The notes beneath the pieces are model-generated. The model searched no databases. It was given only the letters and a program-made list of their open reading frames with translations, and was not told the DNA's origin. Positions 1-8,684 of a stretch of 23,706 bases of DNA are shown piece by piece. The position numbers and the translations under genes were made by a program. Origin of the DNA: Peptococcaceae bacterium BRH_c23 (lineage in GTDB: Bacteria > Bacillota_B > Desulfitobacteriia > Desulfitobacteriales > Desulfitobacteriaceae); contig LADV01000340.1 of NCBI GenBank assembly GCA_000961805.1, positions 1-23,706 on the forward strand, written 5' to 3'. Every line of letters begins with the position of its first letter. Positions within the stretch are counted from its first letter, which is position 1.

Positions 1-4
1 TCAT

Positions 5-33
5 GTCCAACCTTAGGGTTGGGCTTTTTCTTT
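5..33 (+). terminator. Rho-independent terminator of an upstream gene
   Basis: An 8-base-pair stem (positions 5-12 with 17-24, one G-U pair, loop TTAG) is followed at once by a T-rich run at 25-33. This is the classic intrinsic terminator shape. The gene it serves lies to the left of the window. Confidence 0.8.
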
Positions 34-106
34 GCTTACGTGCGTAGCATTTGACAATTACTTAGTGAGGATATATCCGTCCGTACATGAGCTTATGTTG
101 TTTCGG

Positions 107-641
107 GTGCGCAGAAAGCGTGATGCTTCAGGCAAGCCAGCCACAGGAGAGTGGAAAACGACGAAAGTCACATCCGACAATGCGGTATGCTCTCAGTTCC
201 AGCCCCGCTAAACGGGGATTGCCTAAAACGGAACGCCGCCCATTTGCGGCTATGGATTAGTCCTGAATATCCGTCATGGCAACACAGCCCCCATAGTAGT
301 CTGAGGCGGTAGCGCAGTCCACATGGCAAAGGGGGGCAGTCCAATCGCCAACACACAAAGGAAAGGTGCGTGAGGCATCATTAGAAGTCCTGCGGCAGTG
401 TTGCAAACCCTGGGCAAGTAAAGCGCAGAACGTAGAGTATCAGTACGAGCGATTGTACCGAAACCTCTACAACCCGGAATTCTATCTTCTAGCCTACAAA
501 AATATTGCATCCTCTCAGGGCAGTATGACATTAAGACGACTGAAAAAGCACATAAAAACCCAGCGGGAAATGGTAAGGCTTTTATTAAAAGGACTATATC
601 AGCTGAAGTTTAAAGCCGAATTAGTTTTGAGTAGCGCATAG
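107..641 (+). mobile_element. Truncated group II intron remnant (5' ribozyme part plus start of its RT)
   Basis: GTGCG at 107 fits the group II intron 5' end (GUGYG). About 260 bases of GC-richer, hairpin-rich, non-coding sequence follow and lead into a reverse-transcriptase reading frame at 366, the usual order of domains I-IV in bacterial group II introns. The RT is cut after about 55 residues, and no domain V/VI-like sequence (GAGC...GAAA...GTTC hairpin) appears in the next few hundred bases, so the 3' part of the intron is gone. The element cannot be mobile on its own. The 5' boundary rests on the motif alone. Confidence 0.6.
366..641 (+). pseudogene. Group II intron reverse transcriptase, N-terminal fragment
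   Basis: The frame opens with GTG at 366, behind an AAGGAAAGG stretch, and encodes 91 residues. Residues 1-55 carry the very typical N-terminal signature of LtrA-like intron-encoded proteins (RLYRNLYNPEFYLLAYKNI near residues 29-47, then SSQGSMT). At that point intact proteins continue into the RT palm with GTDGKTIDG and later YADD. Here the sequence changes instead to an unrelated, lysine/leucine-rich tail of about 36 residues ending at TAG. The palm, thumb, maturase and endonuclease domains are therefore absent. I read this as a deletion junction near position 528. What the tail came from I cannot say. Confidence 0.75.
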
Positions 642-814
642 AGATTAGACAACTATAAGAAAACTAATTTTGGGGTAGGGGAGGTATATCCATTTTAGAG
701 TTAAATTAAGTAAAAAATGGTTATACAATACATTATAATTGAATTTCTCAATTATGATCAGTGAAAATTATACAGAAGCTAAATTGCTAACTTTGAAACA
801 GAAATTATTTTACT

Positions 815-843
815 TTGACATTAACATCTCATGGGTGTATACA
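815..843 (+). promoter_or_regulatory. Sigma-A type promoter for the DUF3870 gene
   Basis: TTGACA at 815-820 and TATACA at 838-843 are separated by exactly 17 bases. This is close to the vegetative consensus, and it sits about 50 bases before the start codon at 893. The surrounding 642-814 stretch is AT-rich and shows no gene. Confidence 0.7.
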
Positions 844-892
844 ATTACTAAGCGAGTTTTTATGAATAATGTAGAGAATGGGGGCGTATAAG

Positions 893-1243
893 ATGGATGA
901 ACAGTATCCGCCTAAGTCAGTTTTAGTGGCCGGTTATGCGCAAGTGCCTAAAGGCTCCGCTAACTACGAACAACACAAAGTTATAGTCGTAACATTGGTT
1001 GTAGATCTTGAAACATCAATAATTGTTGATGCCGGAGTTAATATAGACTGGGATGTGATTAATAAATTCTTGCGCTCAAAGGCTATTGGGTTACAATTAG
1101 ATAATGGGATTGAAGGATATGTTCAGAGTATACGGAGTATGGCATCATTTTCTGCCATTGAATCTTTTATACAGGCTTTTAAAATTTGTTATGAAAGGTA
1201 TATCGAAATTGCTAGTAAGAATAAAACAATCAAGCAAGTATAA
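893..1243 (+). CDS. DUF3870 domain protein
   Basis: The product has 116 residues. I chose ATG 893 over ATG 878 because a GGGGG ribosome binding site ends 8 bases before 893 and the family starts close to the VLVAGYAQVPKG segment (residues 11-22). The pattern AGYAxxPxG, then a long hydrophobic strand with VDxETxxIVDAG (about residues 39-50), and a C-terminal helix with YERY is the DUF3870 layout as I know it. Length fits the family. Its biochemical role is not established; relatives are common in Peptococcaceae and often lie near CoA-ester catabolic genes. It has its own promoter and terminator, so it is probably not in an operon with the CoA transferase downstream. No catalytic residues can be claimed. 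Confidence 0.7.
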   Translation: MDEQYPPKSVLVAGYAQVPKGSANYEQHKVIVVTLVVDLETSIIVDAGVNIDWDVINKFLRSKAIGLQLDNGIEGYVQSIRSMASFSAIESFIQAFKICYERYIEIASKNKTIKQV

Positions 1244-1392
1244 GTACCTGCTTTTGTACATTTTTTCTTTAAATATTAGATCAAAGCGTCTTGACATGCT
1301 AAGAGAACAGTGGTATAAATGATACATATTAATTGAATATGCTGGTTATTTATGGGGCAGGCTTTTCAAAGGGTTGCCGTATAGTAAATAAG

Positions 1393-1444
1393 CTCAGCTA
1401 TTGAACCCAGGGTATAAAACCGTGGCTTCAATAGCTGAGTTTTT
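1393..1444 (+). terminator. Strong rho-independent terminator after the DUF3870 gene
   Basis: Positions 1393-1405 and 1427-1439 form a perfect 13-base-pair stem, followed by TTTTT at 1440-1444 and a second T-rich run. It lies 150 bases past the stop codon and insulates the CoA-transferase block. Confidence 0.85.
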
Positions 1445-1455
1445 CTATTTTTATC

Positions 1456-1752
1456 CTGGAATGCGGTGGATACTGTGAAAAAAATAATGAAATTATCTCC
1501 AGCACAAAGGACACCGGATTCAGGACAAAGGGCAGTCTCAGTGAGGTCGGTGGGGCATTATATCAGAATGAGTGCAGCATAAGGCAGATAGCTTCTTTTG
1601 CCACCGAGGTGGCTCAAAACCTGGAGAATGTTAATAGTTTAAGCGCAAATATTGGCGGGCGGACCGAAACGCTTGTGGGAAAAATAAGGTCTGGTCAAAC
1701 CAAAATTCAGGAGGTTCTCCTGCAGATTCAGGAAATCAATGACCCTGCATGA
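1456..1752 (+). pseudogene. Chemoreceptor-like coiled-coil gene fragment
   Basis: A 98-codon open frame with no usable start codon ends at TGA 1750. Its second half is a long amphipathic helix rich in Q, E, N and S (for example FATEVAQNLENVNSLSANI, then KIQEVLLQIQEI). This resembles the cytoplasmic signalling helix of methyl-accepting chemotaxis proteins or a linker in a sensor protein. There is no ribosome binding site, transmembrane part or conserved hairpin tip. I read it as the leftover end of a sensory gene. Assignment to the MCP family is tentative and rests on composition and heptad pattern only. Confidence 0.3.
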
Positions 1753-1814
1753 CTATTGAACAATATAGCAGAGACCTTGCATGTCTCAACACTATATGAG
1801 GGGAGCGTTGTTTA

Positions 1815-3176
1815 GTGCAAAAAATATTGAAACCCGTCATGGATCCTCAGGCGGAGTACGGAAACAAACTGGTTACTGCCGATGAAGCAGTTAAGCGGAT
1901 TAAGTCAGGAGATCGCATTCAATATGGAGAATTCGCCTCGGTGCCCATTAATTGCGATGCAGCCTTGGCAAGAAGAAAGAATGAACTGAACGATGTATGG
2001 ATAAGTACCAATACGCTAACTTTTATACCTCAAGCCGTAATATCTGATCCCAGCCACAAGCACTTTATTAACAATGATTTTTTTCACAGCATGGTCGGCC
2101 GAAAGCTGTCGGATGCAGGATTAACTTTCTACGTTCCTTCTGCTTATCATGAAGCCTATAAGATAGCGAGAGAATCGCCGGGTCGACGCAATGTTGCTAT
2201 GGTGACAGTTAACCCGATGGATGAATATGGTTTTTTTAACTTCGGAACAACTACGTCTATTAATCCTCTTATACCCGAGCTGTTTGATCTGGTCATAGTG
2301 GAGGTCAATACCAATATGCCGCGTGTTCATGGTCAGAAGAATTACCTACACATTTCACAGATTGATTGCATAATTGAGGGGGATAACCCACCGCTAATGC
2401 AAATATCCAAAATAGATTATACGGAGACTGATGATAAGATTGCCCATTACATAATGGATGAGTTGGGAGACGGCGCCTGTCTGCAGTTAGGCATAGGGGC
2501 GATGCCCAACCGTGTCGGCTCTTTGATCGCCCAATCCGACATCAAAGACATAGGTGTGCATACGGAAATGCTGGTTGATTCCTTTGTGGATATGTATGAG
2601 GCAGGGCGTATCACAAACATGCGCAAGAATATCGATAAGGGGAAATTCACCTTTACCTTTGCACTGGGAAGCGATAAGCTTTACAAGTTTGTTAATAACA
2701 ATGTCCTGTGTAATGCGGCCCCGTCAGACTATACCAACGATCCATACGTCATCGCTCAAAATGATAATGTATTTTCTGTCTGCGGCTGTCTGGAGGTGGA
2801 TCTCTTTGGACAGGTATCTTCGGAGTCCAAGGGATCACGTCAGATTTCCGGAGTAGGCGGACAGTTCGATTTTATCTACGGCGCTTTCCGCTCTAACGGC
2901 GGCAAGGGATTTTGCTGCATGCATTCAACCGTCAGGGACAAGGACGGCAAACTCACATCCAGGATCGTCCCTGCCTTCGCTCCTTCAACAGCTGTCACGG
3001 TACCACGATATATAACCAATTACGTTGTAACAGAATATGGCTTGGTGAATCTCAAAGGCAAGGCGACATGGCAAAGGGCGGAGGAACTAATCAATATCGC
3101 GCACCCTGACTTTCGCGACGAACTGATCAAGCAGGCGGAAAAAATGAAGATCTGGCGGTACACAAATAAGCAATAG
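1815..3176 (+). CDS. Acetyl-CoA hydrolase/transferase family CoA transferase
   Basis: This 453-residue protein starts at GTG 1815 behind GAGGGGAG. It belongs to the Cat1 / 4-hydroxybutyrate CoA-transferase / butyryl-CoA:acetate CoA-transferase group, which moves CoA between acids through a glutamyl-CoA intermediate. Visible motifs are GIGAMPN at 226-232, HTEM with the expected catalytic glutamate E251, GGQFDF at 348-353 and GGKG at 362-365. Full length, with no truncation. It precedes an SCP2 protein and a lipid-type hydrolase, so it probably activates (or releases) a carboxylate made in this pathway, using acetyl-CoA or a similar donor. A second, clearly different member lies at 21520-22884. 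The exact acyl substrate cannot be read from the sequence. Cytoplasmic. Confidence 0.9.
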   Translation: MQKILKPVMDPQAEYGNKLVTADEAVKRIKSGDRIQYGEFASVPINCDAALARRKNELNDVWISTNTLTFIPQAVISDPSHKHFINNDFFHSMVGRKLSDAGLTFYVPSAYHEAYKIARESPGRRNVAMVTVNPMDEYGFFNFGTTTSINPLIPELFDLVIVEVNTNMPRVHGQKNYLHISQIDCIIEGDNPPLMQISKIDYTETDDKIAHYIMDELGDGACLQLGIGAMPNRVGSLIAQSDIKDIGVHTEMLVDSFVDMYEAGRITNMRKNIDKGKFTFTFALGSDKLYKFVNNNVLCNAAPSDYTNDPYVIAQNDNVFSVCGCLEVDLFGQVSSESKGSRQISGVGGQFDFIYGAFRSNGGKGFCCMHSTVRDKDGKLTSRIVPAFAPSTAVTVPRYITNYVVTEYGLVNLKGKATWQRAEELINIAHPDFRDELIKQAEKMKIWRYTNKQ

Positions 3177-3199
3177 AACTAATTCTTTTTTCAGAAAAA

Positions 3200-3221
3200 G
3201 TTACCATTCTTCAGAGGTAAC
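3200..3221. repeat. Short inverted repeat GTTACC/GGTAAC
   Basis: GTTACC at 3200-3205 and GGTAAC at 3216-3221 (one more pair can be added on each side) can form a 7-base-pair hairpin. An A-run on its left would act as a T-run for minus-strand transcripts, but no minus-strand gene reads through here. The arm sequence is shared with the operator-like repeat at 12948-12967, in opposite order. Confidence 0.35.
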
Positions 3222-3350
3222 TGCCAAATATAAGGTTTATCATGTTTGACTGAAAGCCGGTGATATATGACAATATGAAGTCGCAGTTCTAACTATATTT
3301 TTTAAATTTTATATCAATTAATATGTGGATATTTAAAGGAGGAGTCATAA

Positions 3351-3677
3351 ATGATTACTATGAAAGAAATTTATTCCGAACTGTCAACCGTTCTTAAGAA
3401 CAACACTGCCAAAAACAAGGGAATAAGCGGTGTATTCCAGTTTGATATCAGTGGAGAGGATGCCATGTCTTTTTCAGCAAAGCTTGAAGATGGCTCTCCC
3501 ACCCTGAATGAAGGTGAAACTGACAGCCCGACAATTACGATTTCAATGGATTCAAATGATTTTAAAGACATGGTGGCAGGCAAGTTAAACGGGACTATGG
3601 CTTTTGTGAGCGGCAAACTGAAGATTAAAGGCGACATGGCTCTGGCAATGAAACTAGACAACATAATTAAAGCTTAG
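3351..3677 (+). CDS. SCP2 sterol-carrier domain protein
   Basis: The product is a 108-residue single-domain protein starting at ATG 3351, 7 bases after AAAGGAGGA. The order of segments matches SCP2: an N-terminal helix, a strand pair around GVFQFDISG (residues 27-35), a region of the PTITISMDSNDFKDMVAGK type (about 61-79), then KLKIKGDMALAMKLDNII at the C-terminus. SCP2 domains make a hydrophobic tunnel for lipids or acyl chains; they are carriers, not enzymes in themselves. The neighbouring metallo-hydrolase carries its own SCP2-like C-terminal domain, so this free copy may deliver or hold the same amphiphilic substrate. No signal peptide is visible; it is probably cytoplasmic. Confidence 0.88.
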   Translation: MITMKEIYSELSTVLKNNTAKNKGISGVFQFDISGEDAMSFSAKLEDGSPTLNEGETDSPTITISMDSNDFKDMVAGKLNGTMAFVSGKLKIKGDMALAMKLDNIIKA

Positions 3678-3906
3678 CTTTGCACAAAACTTTTTCTCAT
3701 ATTAGTGTTAATTATTGTTGCCCTGGGAGTGCTAATTTTTAGTGTAATGGTATTTTACAGGTTTTTCTGAATTAGCTCAATATAGTTGGTTAAATAATTC
3801 TGGCTCTTACCGGCTGAAAAAGCAATGCTGGGGACTGGCTGTTTATAGCTTTATAAGATGGAAAGATTCCATGCTTTTGAGCAAAATTTACGGGGGGATA
3901 GTTTTT

Positions 3907-5553
3907 ATGGAAACAAGAGAATTTACCTGGGAGCCTGCACCTAGTAAAGAACTGGAAGCCTATGCTAAACGATTTGAGAAAAGAGTGGAAAAGGTTACTG
4001 ACGGAATATATTCAGCCATCGGGTATGCGCTGGGCAATATCATTCTGGTGGTAACTGACCACGGCAACGTAATCATTGATACCACTGAAAGTATGGATGC
4101 TGCCCAGGAAGTCAAAAAGGAATTCGACTTAATATCAAACCAGCCTACCCTGGCTGTTATATATACCCACGGGCACCCGGACCATATTATGGGAACCTCT
4201 GCCTTTGCTGACGAAAATACTGAAGTCTACGCCCATAAAAAAACCCTGGATTTCTACAAAACACAGTTCTTAAAAATATGGCCGATACTGAGTACCCGGT
4301 CAAGCAGGCAATTTGGAGCGTACCTTCCGAAAGGGAATGTGGCCTGTAGTGGCCTAGGACCTTTTTTGAGGAGCGAACACCAAGAGCACAAGCCATTTTT
4401 TGTTCCTCCCACCAAGGTATTTGATGACAATTTGGAAGTAACAATTGGAGGGCAGAAATTTGTACTTGTTCATGCCCCCGGGGAAACCGACGACCAAATC
4501 TTTATATGGATGCCCGAAAAGAAAGTACTATTTTGCGGAGACAATTATTATCCTTCTTTTCCGAACCTGTACGCAATACGTGGAACCTCGCCGCGCCCGG
4601 TTCATGGCTGGATAACCTCCCTGGACAAAATGAGGGACCTTGGCGCGGAGTACCTTGTGCCAAGCCATACTGAACCCATTCGTGGTTCAGAACGCATAGA
4701 TGAGTTGCTTACTTTATACCGGGATGCTATTCAGTACGTTCACGATTCTGTAATACGGGGCATTAACAAAGGAAAAACACCCGATCAACTTACCGAGGAA
4801 ATCAAACTTCCCGCCCACTTCACTAAACATATTGAAACCCTGGAGATATACGGCAAGGTTTCATGGTCGGTACGTTCCATATTTAATAGCTATCTGGGCT
4901 GGTTTGACGGTAACGCAACAGGGCTTGAACCTCTGCCTTCAGCGGAGAGGTCAAAAAGAATAATCAATCTGGCAGGAGGCCATCAGAAGCTACTCAATGA
5001 GGCAAAAAGCGCTCTTGACAGAGACGAGGATCAGTGGGCTGCTGAAATATCAGATATGCTTTTGGCGGTTAATCCCGAAGACAGTGCCGCCCGTGAGATA
5101 AAGATACATGCGCTATTTAAACTTGGTGACAGAATGTATAACTCTAACGGTCGGTCGTATTATTATTCCCAGGCCTATGAGATGCTGGGTAAAATAAGCT
5201 TCATAACACCAAAAGCTGATGCCCGTTCAGCTCATGCAGTGCCATCGGAGAGTGTTTTTGAAATGATGTCAGTATACATTGATCCTGTTGCCAGCGCCGA
5301 TATGGTTTTGTCGGTTGGTTTCAGAATTACAGATACCGGAGAAAGATATATGTTCAAAGTTCGCCGTGGGATAGCGGAGAGTCGTGCCGGTTTTCCAGAA
5401 AATCCGTCACTGGTTATCGATGTGACTAGTAATACATGGAAGGAAATTGCCTTTGGTGTTTCCGATCCGCGCCAGGCATTTGCCGACGGACGAATGAAAA
5501 TAAACGGGGATGTTCAGAAATTAGGTGAATTCATAAGCCTTTTTAAACTGTAG
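3907..5553 (+). CDS. Alkylsulfatase-family metallo-beta-lactamase hydrolase (SdsA1-like)
   Basis: ATG 3907 is preferred over ATG 3871 because GGGGGGA ends 8 bases before it; this gives 548 residues. The order is an MBL-fold domain (about 1-260), the alkylsulfatase dimerisation helices (about 265-420, including YLGWFDGNATGLEPLP) and an SCP2-like C-terminal domain (about 440-548, with ITDTGERYMFKV). Metal-site residues seen are H88, H90, D92, H93 (HGHPDH), H189 and H254. NLYAIRG with R225 and R230 matches the substrate-side arginine region of SdsA1. Family members cleave primary or secondary alkyl sulfates to alcohol and sulfate. Oddity: where SdsA1 has glutamates (PGTEAPAE and the later MAEN), this protein has PGETDDQ and CGDN (D212), more like ordinary MBL hydrolases. 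Substrate is therefore uncertain; another ester is possible. No signal peptide is visible. Confidence 0.85.
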   Translation: METREFTWEPAPSKELEAYAKRFEKRVEKVTDGIYSAIGYALGNIILVVTDHGNVIIDTTESMDAAQEVKKEFDLISNQPTLAVIYTHGHPDHIMGTSAFADENTEVYAHKKTLDFYKTQFLKIWPILSTRSSRQFGAYLPKGNVACSGLGPFLRSEHQEHKPFFVPPTKVFDDNLEVTIGGQKFVLVHAPGETDDQIFIWMPEKKVLFCGDNYYPSFPNLYAIRGTSPRPVHGWITSLDKMRDLGAEYLVPSHTEPIRGSERIDELLTLYRDAIQYVHDSVIRGINKGKTPDQLTEEIKLPAHFTKHIETLEIYGKVSWSVRSIFNSYLGWFDGNATGLEPLPSAERSKRIINLAGGHQKLLNEAKSALDRDEDQWAAEISDMLLAVNPEDSAAREIKIHALFKLGDRMYNSNGRSYYYSQAYEMLGKISFITPKADARSAHAVPSESVFEMMSVYIDPVASADMVLSVGFRITDTGERYMFKVRRGIAESRAGFPENPSLVIDVTSNTWKEIAFGVSDPRQAFADGRMKINGDVQKLGEFISLFKL

Positions 5554-5590
5554 TTTGTTTCAGCCATTTACCCCCTAATGAACATTTTTT

Positions 5591-5618
5591 GATCTTTACT
5601 CTTTGAATATCAAAGATC
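5591..5618. repeat. Inverted repeat after the alkylsulfatase-like gene
   Basis: GATCTTT at 5591-5597 pairs with AAAGATC at 5612-5618; a competing CTTTG/CAAAG pairing lies inside. There is no T-run after the right arm, so this is a weak terminator at best; it may be a binding site for the transporter gene downstream. Confidence 0.3.
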
Positions 5619-5684
5619 CAAGTCAGTTTCTTTCTTGCGTAGTTGAATAAATGATTATTTATAATAGCACAAAGGTGGTATTAA

Positions 5685-6908
5685 GTGGAATTGAAGGAGA
5701 AATCGGCATACCGCTGGGCAATGCTTATTCTTTTACTGATAATAAACTTGCAGGTTGACGGAGCAGCTGTTACATCTCTTTCCGCTGTTTTCCCCACCAT
5801 TGCCAAGGAATTTAAGCTGAACTACTCACAAATAAGTGTGATCTGGGCGGCAATACCTCTAGGCGTATTATTATTCTGTATCATTGGGGGCATATTGGCC
5901 GACCGCTTTGCCTATAAAAAAGTATTGAGTGTCTCACTTTTGTGGACCGCGGTATTTGGTGGGTTACGCGGTTTCTCGTCCAGTTATGAAAGCCTTCTGA
6001 TCTGTAACCTCTTAATGGGGATGGGTATTGGCGTAATCGTTCCCAATTTGAGCAAAGGCGTTGCCATGTGGTTTGGGTCAAGAGAACTCAGCCGGGCGAA
6101 TGGAATACTGTATTTGGGTGTCACTGTCGGTATGGGGCTAGGATTGGCCCTAGGAGTTCCATGTGCATCTTTGGTTGGCGGCTGGAGAAATTTAATGTTA
6201 TTGCTTGCGGTAATTAATATCGCCATTTTTATTATGTGGATTGCAGCAGCCAGGGAACGTGACACTACAGGTGCGGAGTCAAGTCAGCGCCCCCCCATGT
6301 GGGATGGAATGCACCGGGTCTTCAAAGTCAAAGAAATTTGGTTAATTTCATTTGTAGAGTTTATTACTATAGGAGGGCTGATGGCAGCTTCTGGCATACT
6401 GCCAACTTTTATGGTGAGTAAGGGGATGTCTGATGCCGAAGCAGGCCTATTTACTTCCTTGGGTAGCCTGGCATCTATCGTGGGATTAATTGTTGGTCCA
6501 TATTTTTCAGATAAAATTGGCCTTAGAAAGATATTTACTTGGCCGCTTTTTCTTATCATCGCAGTTACGGCGCCGCTTCTGGCAATTTTGTGGAATTGGC
6601 CTCTGTACATGGCTGCATTCCTCAGCGGGTTTTGCCACGGCTGCGCTTTGCCGCAACTTAGATCAATTGTTATAGAGCTTGAAGAGATAGGGCCAAAGCT
6701 GGCAGGCAGCGCCTTTGGTGGAATATTCACTTTTAACCGGATAGGAGCTTTCCTTATTCCGCTTATAGTTGGTAACATTATGACCATTACTGGTAAACCG
6801 ATAGCAGGGTTTATTTTTATAGGAGTTATAAATTTAATTCCGGTAATACTGATGCAATTTGTAAGAGAGACAGGGCAAGGGGCAAAAGCGCTTAAACCGG
6901 TGAGGTAA
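5685..6908 (+). CDS. Major facilitator superfamily transporter
   Basis: A 407-residue, very hydrophobic protein starts at GTG 5685 behind AAAGGTGG. About 12 membrane-spanning segments can be traced, with the MFS loop-2/3 motif as GGILADRFAYKKVL (about residues 68-81) and a basic, charged central loop (about 190-215). The N-terminal half contains LLMGMGIGVIVPN, the usual motif in helix 4. It is an inner-membrane secondary transporter, most likely proton- or ion-coupled. It sits between the alkylsulfatase-like hydrolase and the aldehyde dehydrogenase, so it could import the starting compound (an organic anion would fit) or export a product. Substrate cannot be told from the sequence; some features recall the CynX/NimT-like and anion-symporter groups, but I do not press this. 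Confidence 0.88.
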   Translation: MELKEKSAYRWAMLILLLIINLQVDGAAVTSLSAVFPTIAKEFKLNYSQISVIWAAIPLGVLLFCIIGGILADRFAYKKVLSVSLLWTAVFGGLRGFSSSYESLLICNLLMGMGIGVIVPNLSKGVAMWFGSRELSRANGILYLGVTVGMGLGLALGVPCASLVGGWRNLMLLLAVINIAIFIMWIAAARERDTTGAESSQRPPMWDGMHRVFKVKEIWLISFVEFITIGGLMAASGILPTFMVSKGMSDAEAGLFTSLGSLASIVGLIVGPYFSDKIGLRKIFTWPLFLIIAVTAPLLAILWNWPLYMAAFLSGFCHGCALPQLRSIVIELEEIGPKLAGSAFGGIFTFNRIGAFLIPLIVGNIMTITGKPIAGFIFIGVINLIPVILMQFVRETGQGAKALKPVR

Positions 6909-7155
6909 ACTGATACGTGTTTGTTCTGACATAATTATTTCAAGTAAATGATTATTCTTATGATTGTTTATGTGAAGGTAATGGTGCTTGATTTGGAAGA
7001 TAAACTGGCAGGTGGTCTTAGTTGTGAGATAAAATAGGGAACTACACTAATGTTTTAGCTAGTGAATTGTCAGTTAAAATCTGAAATATGAGTTTTATTA
7101 GCATTTTTACAATTTCGATACAATACTCATATAACCCATTAAAGGAGGTTTTACC

Positions 7156-8679
7156 ATGTCACAGTTTTATCCGCTCTTTATCGGCGGCAGAAAGGTACCT
7201 GCCCTCTCCGGCGCAACGTTTGAAGTCATTAATCCTTCCAACGGTGAAGTTTGCGCAACCGTTGCCAGGGCAGGCTTGGAAGATGTGAATGAGGCAGTCC
7301 GGGTTGCTAGGCAAACCTTTGAGTCCGGGACCTGGAGCCGGGTGTCGCATAAGGAACGGGCAAATATAATGTTCAGAATTGCCGACATGATTAACAAGCG
7401 GGCGCATGAACTTGCTACTTTGGAATCAATGCAATCAGGCGGGACACTTCGCAGAACCATGGGCAGTGATGTTCTTCAGCTACCGCAGCAATTTGCCATC
7501 ATGGGGCAAATTCTCAATAACTTTCCTATACGGGAGGAATTGCCTTGCGTCGCCGTGCCGGGGCCTTCGATCAATATTATTGAGCGCGAGCCGATTGGTA
7601 TCTGCGGTTTAATAACTCCATGGAATTTTCCAATGATCCTCGCCGGATGGAAACTGGCGCCCGCCATCGCCATGGGTAATGCAATAGTAATCAAACCAGC
7701 TTCGAATACACCTCTTACAACGCTCTTGCTTGCGGAAATTTTTCAGGAATGCGGCTTGCCCGATGGAGTTGTCAATGTGGTGGCGGGACCTGGCGCCCTA
7801 ATTGGGGAGGCCATCGTCACCCACCCTGAAGTGGACAAGATTTCATTTACCGGCTCTACAGCGGTAGGCCGCCGCATTATGCAGCTGGCCTCTCATACAG
7901 TTAAGCGCCTGACGCTTGAACTGGGCGGAAAAAGCCCAGCGATCATGCTGCGTGACGCCGACCTGGACCTCGTTTCCGAAGGGGCGCTATTTGCGACATT
8001 CCTGCACAGCGGTCAAATTTGCGAGTCTGGCACCCGCTTACTGGTACCGCGCGAATTGCAGGATGACATAGTGGATCGCCTAATCGCCAAAGCCTCAACA
8101 ATTGCCATTGGCAATGCCATGGAACTTACTACAGGTATGGGGCCGATTGTATCCAAAACACAGCGGGATACCATTCTCAATTACATTCAGGCTGGTATTG
8201 AGGAAGGCGCCGTTCTGGCGTATGGAGGCAAAATCCCCGATTTGCCGGCGGAATTGGCGGGCGGCTTTTATATTCAGCCCACCATTTTTAAAAATGTTGA
8301 CAATTCTATGAAGATCGCTCAGGAAGAAATCTTCGGGCCTGTTCTATGTGTCATTCCCTATGATACGGAAGGAGATGCCATCCGCATTGCCAATGACTCA
8401 ATCTATGGCCTGGCGGCCGGTGTCTGGAGCAAGGACATCACCAGAGCGCAGAATATCGGACGCAAACTCAGGGCCGGCACAGTCTGGATCAACGACTGGC
8501 ATATGCTTCGGCCGGATGCTCCGTTCGGCGGCTACAAACAATCAGGCTTTGGCAGGGAATCCGGCTATCAGGTATTGTTCGAATACTCCCAAACGAAACA
8601 CATGCACACCTCCATGGTTCCTGACGTTAACCAAAGGTTCTGGCACCAGCTGCTTTTTGACAGCTGGGCTACAAAATAG
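7156..8679 (+). CDS. NAD(P)-dependent aldehyde dehydrogenase
   Basis: The product has 507 residues and starts at ATG 7156, behind AAAGGAGG. All hallmarks of the ALDH superfamily are present: PWNFP at 155-159, FTGSTAVG at 231-238 in the cofactor fold, E255 in LELGGK (general base), C289 in GQICESGTR (nucleophile) and EIFGPV at 391-396. It oxidises an aldehyde to the free acid. Only 5 bases separate it from a DUF779 gene, which then overlaps an iron alcohol dehydrogenase. ALDH plus DUF779 pairs are a known arrangement near acetaldehyde/alkanal dehydrogenases. Within this cluster it would take the aldehyde made by the alcohol dehydrogenase to the acid that the ligase or CoA transferase activates. 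Cytoplasmic. Chain-length preference is not readable. Confidence 0.93.
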   Translation: MSQFYPLFIGGRKVPALSGATFEVINPSNGEVCATVARAGLEDVNEAVRVARQTFESGTWSRVSHKERANIMFRIADMINKRAHELATLESMQSGGTLRRTMGSDVLQLPQQFAIMGQILNNFPIREELPCVAVPGPSINIIEREPIGICGLITPWNFPMILAGWKLAPAIAMGNAIVIKPASNTPLTTLLLAEIFQECGLPDGVVNVVAGPGALIGEAIVTHPEVDKISFTGSTAVGRRIMQLASHTVKRLTLELGGKSPAIMLRDADLDLVSEGALFATFLHSGQICESGTRLLVPRELQDDIVDRLIAKASTIAIGNAMELTTGMGPIVSKTQRDTILNYIQAGIEEGAVLAYGGKIPDLPAELAGGFYIQPTIFKNVDNSMKIAQEEIFGPVLCVIPYDTEGDAIRIANDSIYGLAAGVWSKDITRAQNIGRKLRAGTVWINDWHMLRPDAPFGGYKQSGFGRESGYQVLFEYSQTKHMHTSMVPDVNQRFWHQLLFDSWATK

Positions 8680-8684
8680 CCGCC

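Noticed and set aside
1727..1744. GG-N10-GC spacing around CAGGAGGTTCTCCTGCAG, resembling a -24/-12 promoter for the first CoA transferase
   Set aside because: Only the GG and GC fit; the TGGCA and TTGC context is absent, and the sequence is better explained as a palindrome within the chemoreceptor-like scrap.
3815..3830. GGCTCTTACCGGCT before the alkylsulfatase-like gene as sigma-54 promoter
   Set aside because: The GG to GC distance is 9, not 10, and the rest of the consensus is missing.
6284..6787. 167-residue minus-strand frame inside the MFS gene
   Set aside because: It lies wholly within a well-supported transporter, has no ribosome binding site, and its composition is that of an antisense shadow.
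7111..7140. TTTACA-N18-TATAAC as promoter of the aldehyde dehydrogenase gene
   Set aside because: A start site from it would fall on the ribosome binding site, leaving no leader.
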